Source: a virus. Taken from it: a stretch of DNA of 64,000 nucleotides. The DNA is taken from the IMG/VR virus record IMGVR_UViG_3300031703_000003, positions 1-64,000 of that record, one strand, 5' to 3'. The position numbers and the translations under genes are program-made. Shown here one piece after another: positions 60,398-64,000 of this stretch; the stretch's first letter is position 1, and the number at the start of each line of letters is the position of its first letter. The notes below the pieces were generated by a model. That model did no database searches. It saw only the letters and a list, made by a program, of their open reading frames with translations, and was not told the origin of the DNA.

Positions 60398-61561
60398 ATG
60401 TCACAGAATTTATTCGAAAATTGGGGCGCAACTAAAGAAGCCCTTACTGACGGTTTAAACGGCAACAAGAAAGTTGTTATGGAATCAGTTCTAGAAAACA
60501 CTAGACGTTACATTTCAGAAGCTGCAGATGCCGGAACTACAATGTCAGGCAACGTTGCAACATTAAACAAAGTTATTTTACCAGTAATCCGCCGCGTAAT
60601 GCCTACGGTTATTGCTAACGAACTAGTTGGCGTACAGCCAATGACTGGCCCAGTTGGCCAAATCCACACACTACGTATCCGCTACTCACAGTCAGCTGGT
60701 GGCGTTGCAGCTGGTGACGAAGCATTATCACCATTCGCAATTGCTAAAGGCTATTCAGGTGATGCAGCAACTGGTGGACCATCATCAACAGCATCATTAG
60801 AAGCAGAAGCTGGACGCAAGATGTCTATCCAAGTTCTAAAGCAAACTGTTGAAGCTAAGACACGTAAGTTGTCAGCTCGTTGGACTTTTGAAGCAGCACA
60901 AGATGCTAACTCAATGCACGGTCTAGACGTTGAAGCAGAAATCATGCAAGCACTTGCACAAGAAATTACTGCAGAAATCGACCAAGAAGTTCTTACTTCT
61001 CTACGTACATTAGCAGGTTCTGCTACTGATACATACGACCAGGCAGCAGTGTCGGGCGTAGCAACTTTCGTTGGTGACCAGCATGCGGCACTAGCAGTTC
61101 TTATTAACAGAGCAGCTAACCTAATTGCAGCACGTACACGTCGTGGCGCAGGTAACTACGTTGTTGTTTCACCAACAATGTTAACAGTACTACAGTCAGC
61201 AACTACATCAGCATTTGCTCGTACTACAGAAGGTCCTTTTGAAGCACCTACTAATACTAAGTTTGTTGGTACACTAAACAACACTATGCGTGTGTTTGTA
61301 GACCAGTATGCATCTGATGCTACACCAATCTTAGTTGGTTATAAAGGCGAAGGCGAAATTGACGCAGCTGCGTTCTATTGCCCATATATCCCTCTAATGT
61401 CATCTGGTACAGTACTAGATCCATCAACATTCGAACCAACAGTGTCATTCATGACACGTTACGGTTACGTAGAGCTTAACAACCAGGCTTCATCACTTGG
61501 TAACGCAGCAGACTACTTAGCTAAGATCGATGTTACATCAGCTAACTTGTCTTTCCAGTAA
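60398..61561 (+). CDS. 23: Major capsid protein gp23
   Basis: A 387-residue homologue of T4 gp23 (521), shorter as in many aquatic relatives. Signature blocks: LNKVILPVIRRVMPTVIANE, LVGVQPMTGPVGQIHTLRIRY, VEAKTRKLSARWTFEAAQDA, and RRGAGNYVVVSPTM. The N-terminal about 60 residues would be removed by gp21. AAAGGAGTATACC precedes its ATG. The gene is followed by a strong terminator. Confidence 0.96.
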   Translation: MSQNLFENWGATKEALTDGLNGNKKVVMESVLENTRRYISEAADAGTTMSGNVATLNKVILPVIRRVMPTVIANELVGVQPMTGPVGQIHTLRIRYSQSAGGVAAGDEALSPFAIAKGYSGDAATGGPSSTASLEAEAGRKMSIQVLKQTVEAKTRKLSARWTFEAAQDANSMHGLDVEAEIMQALAQEITAEIDQEVLTSLRTLAGSATDTYDQAAVSGVATFVGDQHAALAVLINRAANLIAARTRRGAGNYVVVSPTMLTVLQSATTSAFARTTEGPFEAPTNTKFVGTLNNTMRVFVDQYASDATPILVGYKGEGEIDAAAFYCPYIPLMSSGTVLDPSTFEPTVSFMTRYGYVELNNQASSLGNAADYLAKIDVTSANLSFQ

Positions 61562-61588
61562 ATCTTACTAGAAATATAATTTACACAA

Positions 61589-61615
61589 AACAGGCTCTAA
61601 GGAGCCTGTTTTTTT
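61589..61615 (+). terminator. Strong rho-independent terminator after gp23
   Basis: AACAGGCTC (61589-61597) and GAGCCTGTT (61602-61610) form a perfect 9-base stem with a TAAG loop, followed by five more T. It ends the capsid transcript 28 bases after the gp23 stop. Confidence 0.93.
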
Positions 61616-61636
61616 ATGACTAAACTACCAATGTCG

Positions 61637-61665
61637 TTGACATTATAAATAATATAATGTATAAT
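61637..61665 (+). promoter_or_regulatory. Full-consensus sigma70 promoter behind the gp23 terminator
   Basis: TTGACA (61637-61642), exactly 17 bases, TATAAT (61660-61665): twelve of twelve consensus bases. It starts 22 bases after the terminator. No protein-coding gene begins until 61907. Confidence 0.85.
61644..61651 (+). promoter_or_regulatory. Late box TATAAATA nested in the sigma70 spacer
   Basis: TATAAATA at 61644-61651 is the exact T4 late consensus and lies between the -35 and -10 of the sigma70 promoter at 61637-61665. It may be chance in AT-rich sequence or a dual early/late start. Confidence 0.5.
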
Positions 61666-61705
61666 ATACGTAGATATGATTATATGTATACTGAATTATA
61701 TTTTA

Positions 61706-61713
61706 GATAAATA
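61706..61713 (+). promoter_or_regulatory. Late promoter (GATAAATA) before the structural gene at 61907
   Basis: GATAAATACATAGTG matches the other late boxes. AAAGG at 61722 follows but no long ORF begins there. Leader to 61907 would be about 190 bases, with two hairpins. Confidence 0.5.
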
Positions 61714-61742
61714 CATAGTGTAAAGGAATGTGTATGTAAGTT

Positions 61743-61776
61743 ATATATTTTGCTATGTGATGTTAGCAAAATATAT
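61743..61776 (+). other. Perfect 13-base hairpin in the leader/intergenic region
   Basis: ATATATTTTGCTA (61743-61755) and TAGCAAAATATAT (61764-61776) with an 8-base loop. A second stem GTGTCAAT/ATTGACAC lies at 61833-61860. No protein is encoded in 61562-61906. The two could end or protect a short RNA made from 61672 or regulate the next gene. Confidence 0.65.
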
Positions 61777-61906
61777 TGTGATAATAGTAATGAATTAAAA
61801 CACATGAAATTTAATGCTTATTGCACATCTTAGTGTCAATTGTGTTGTACATATTGACACATACTAACAAAGCCCAGCATTGGGTAAAGTTAACAAAGGG
61901 AAGTTT

Positions 61907-63715
61907 ATGTCGATTAATGTAAACCACAGTAGTGGAAAGATATCAACAGGTGGCAAAGATCTAGCCCTTGATGCAGAAGGCATTGGATACAATGTTAGTG
62001 TATCAAGCAATAGAGTAGTAGATGTACTCGATCCAATTAATCCACAAGACGCTGTAACTAAAATATTTTTAGAAAATGCAGTTAGTAACATAACAGGCGG
62101 AGTGGGTGTAACATTAAGCGATGTTCAAAACTTAATCAACAGCGCATTAGACACAATAAGTTTATTAACACCGCAATCACCACCTCAGTTTGCAACTAAA
62201 GTACTATCAGTTACTAGCTTATCAAGTTATAGAATTACAGATTTTACACAAACAAACAATACATTAACATCTATATCAGCATCACCTGGTTCCGTTGTTA
62301 ATAACGTCACACGTTCTCAAAATTTTTATACTAACACACTAAGTGAAGCTGGGCCTGGTAATTCTGGAACAATCAATGTATACAAAAATGGTACAATTAC
62401 ATCAACTAAACTTCTAGATGCAACTATTAACAACGGCACATACACTGACACTGATAATTTAGTAATTAGTAATAATGTAGATTATGGGTCAATAACAGGC
62501 AATCCATTGGGATTTGATTATGTTATAAATGCTCAAGTAAGCGGCAATGTTCCTGCAGGATGGAATGATATATATGTTCAGCACGACCTTGTAGGCGGAA
62601 CAAATTCTCAAACAAATAAAGTAGAATGGTACAGCGACCAAAGTTCACCAGGCAATCCGTTAGTTACAAACAAAAGCATTACACCTAGTAATGTAAACGT
62701 TGGTCAGGTATACTCTAGTACAATACCGCACTATACATCACAACAACAATTTGACATTAGCTTTAATGTGTCAAAATTAAGCGGAGATTTTTATCCTGCT
62801 ACTGACAATTTTATTACAAGCGCAGGCACCAGCTCTAATAGTGCATTAAATACAATAAGCCCTATATCATATCAAGTAGCAGGCCTGCCTACTCCACTAC
62901 CGAGAAACTATTTAAATGCAACATCGACGCTAATTGCAACATACGTGAATGTTAAAAATTCTACAAATATTGCAAGCGAAACTGAGACGCTAAGTATTAG
63001 AGTGGACAACAGTTACGCAACAGCAGTAGAAACATTTACAATAGGTTCCAAGATACTATATATGCGAGATGACAACAACATAACAAACATCATAGATGAA
63101 ACGCAAGTTTCAGTTGAGTCAGTTGGTTACGGAAACGGCAACGCTAGACGCATATCAACTGTAAACAATGACACACCACCTGAAACAACGTTTAATGATT
63201 TTATAGGACAAACAAGTACATTGAATTCATGGGACGCAACAGTAGCAGGCGGCATACTGACACATGATCAAACAGATTACAGTGTTGGTTACTTGCCACC
63301 AGGACCTGATTTAAGCACAGGTAGATCTGCATCTCAGTATGTACAGTTTGCATTAAACAGAACAGCAGTATCTAAATTTGCAATAGAATACACTGGTAAA
63401 ATAAGTGGCTGCTGGGTCAGATTACCAGGTGCTACAACAGATACAACTAGTTCGCAAAATGGTTGGTTAGATGCAACAGTACCGTACGAAGGAGTTGGTG
63501 TACCAGGCGACACTACAGCAGCAGGCGGCAATGGGTCAAATGGTTGTGGACTAGCAGGTGTAGTAATAACCGGATCACATCAAGCTAATAAAACTGTAAA
63601 CATAACGTTTGGAACAGAATCGAGTTCCAATGCAACAGATGAAATGATTATATTAAGAATAAAGCTAGAGTCATTAGATTCCTTAACAAAGCTGAAATTT
63701 AAGACAGCAGACTAA
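61907..63715 (+). CDS. Virion structural protein of unknown role
   Basis: A 602-residue protein, Ser/Thr/Asn/Gly-rich and mostly beta. It starts SINVNHSSGKISTGGKDLAL and has a short helical segment LSDVQNLINSALDTI, then repeated beta domains (YVINAQVSGNVPAGWNDIYV; FVSQ-type loops; YATAVETFTIGSKIL). No enzymatic motif or signal peptide. Start ATG 61907 follows AAAGGGAAGTTT; the frame from 61880 has no site. Fibre, head decoration or neck protein are all possible. It follows gp23 after the terminator and promoter region. Confidence 0.65.
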   Translation: MSINVNHSSGKISTGGKDLALDAEGIGYNVSVSSNRVVDVLDPINPQDAVTKIFLENAVSNITGGVGVTLSDVQNLINSALDTISLLTPQSPPQFATKVLSVTSLSSYRITDFTQTNNTLTSISASPGSVVNNVTRSQNFYTNTLSEAGPGNSGTINVYKNGTITSTKLLDATINNGTYTDTDNLVISNNVDYGSITGNPLGFDYVINAQVSGNVPAGWNDIYVQHDLVGGTNSQTNKVEWYSDQSSPGNPLVTNKSITPSNVNVGQVYSSTIPHYTSQQQFDISFNVSKLSGDFYPATDNFITSAGTSSNSALNTISPISYQVAGLPTPLPRNYLNATSTLIATYVNVKNSTNIASETETLSIRVDNSYATAVETFTIGSKILYMRDDNNITNIIDETQVSVESVGYGNGNARRISTVNNDTPPETTFNDFIGQTSTLNSWDATVAGGILTHDQTDYSVGYLPPGPDLSTGRSASQYVQFALNRTAVSKFAIEYTGKISGCWVRLPGATTDTTSSQNGWLDATVPYEGVGVPGDTTAAGGNGSNGCGLAGVVITGSHQANKTVNITFGTESSSNATDEMIILRIKLESLDSLTKLKFKTAD

Positions 63716-63726
63716 GGGGACATTGA

Positions 63727-64000
63727 TTGGCTATTAACGATACTAAAAAATTAGACTATCTTTGGAAGAAGTTAGGATATGGCTCAACTGCCACTGATGG
63801 ACCTAGTAAAAAGAGTGCATCAAACGAAAGCATTCCAAGTCCTTTATTACTAAGAGGCGACAAGATTTGGGTTAACGCACATGAAGTTTCTGCCGTTATA
63901 CCCACCACAAGTTCCGAGCATGTTCAGGTTCACAACGATACGCTGAGTACTACAGTAGAGTGTAGTATGGATAATACAGCAGAACCTTTACGTACATGGA
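63727..64000 (+). CDS. Partial virion-associated protein running off the right edge
   Basis: Open frame from TTG 63727, preceded by AAGGGGA at a 6-base distance, to the window end; 91 residues are visible (AINDTKKLDYLWKKLGYGS at the start, then SKKSASNESIPSPLLLRGDK and IWVNAHEVSAVIPTT). The KKLDYLWKKLGYG start recalls structural proteins found next to similar genes in aquatic T4-like phages. It is probably cotranscribed with the gene ending 11 bases before. Role unknown. Confidence 0.65.
   Translation, partial: MAINDTKKLDYLWKKLGYGSTATDGPSKKSASNESIPSPLLLRGDKIWVNAHEVSAVIPTTSSEHVQVHNDTLSTTVECSMDNTAEPLRTW

Overview
The window is a piece of the genome of a T4-like myovirus. It is AT-rich, tightly packed, and carries recognisable T4 core genes: baseplate gp6, gp25, gp53 and hub/tube-cap proteins, gp26, portal gp20, prohead protease gp21, scaffold gp22, major capsid gp23, recombination nuclease gp46/gp47 and late sigma factor gp55. 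The structural genes (a very large protein after gp6, tail-fibre-like proteins, a short gp53) and the large glycan cassette resemble aquatic T4-like phages of the cyanophage and pelagiphage kind. The host cannot be read from the sequence. No tRNA, integrase or host gene was seen.

Layout. (1) 1-20.8 kb is a glycan/cell-surface cassette, almost all on the minus strand with 1-4 base overlaps between genes. It has two sugar-nucleotide dehydrogenases, a sugar C-methyltransferase, a short DegT-type aminotransferase, a cupin sugar isomerase, an NAD-dependent epimerase, a nucleotidyltransferase-cupin fusion, several glycosyltransferase-like proteins, two SGNH-type hydrolases, three radical SAM enzymes and a thioredoxin-like protein. 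A sigma70-type promoter (20787-20815) reads into it. A two-gene plus-strand island (11354-13192) interrupts it. (2) 20.8-43.1 kb, minus strand, is the tail fibre/baseplate block: three fibre or connector proteins, a 3407-residue structural protein, gp6, gp25, an HNH nuclease, a degenerate lysozyme, a gp5-like spike, a gp27-like hub, gp53, a gp48/gp54-like tube cap and a nucleotidyltransferase. (3) 43.1-48.5 kb, plus strand, holds gp55-gp47-gp46, a GIY-YIG protein, a gap of about 650 bases with tandem repeats and a probable structured RNA, and a small unknown gene. (4) gp26 (minus) is divergent from two tandem tape-measure-like genes (plus), followed by gp20, a small gene, an acidic core protein, gp21, gp22, gp23, a strong terminator, and further virion genes running off the right edge.

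How it works together. Two near-consensus sigma70 promoters drive gp55 and the glycan operon. A family of T4-late-type boxes (G/C/T-ATAAATA) stands before the structural units, including divergent pairs. gp55 therefore sits next to a late promoter that its own product should recognise.

Most notable: a textbook -1 frameshift signal at the gp26 stop codon, fusing it to a small ORF that has no ATG or ribosome binding site of its own, beside the tape-measure genes, as in the tail-assembly chaperones of other long-tailed phages. Next: a gp5 lysozyme domain that is split off and has lost catalytic residues, while two tandem tape-measure paralogues carry different wall-hydrolase domains (GH19 and M15); late promoters whose expected start point coincides with an ATG; and an unassigned structured RNA.
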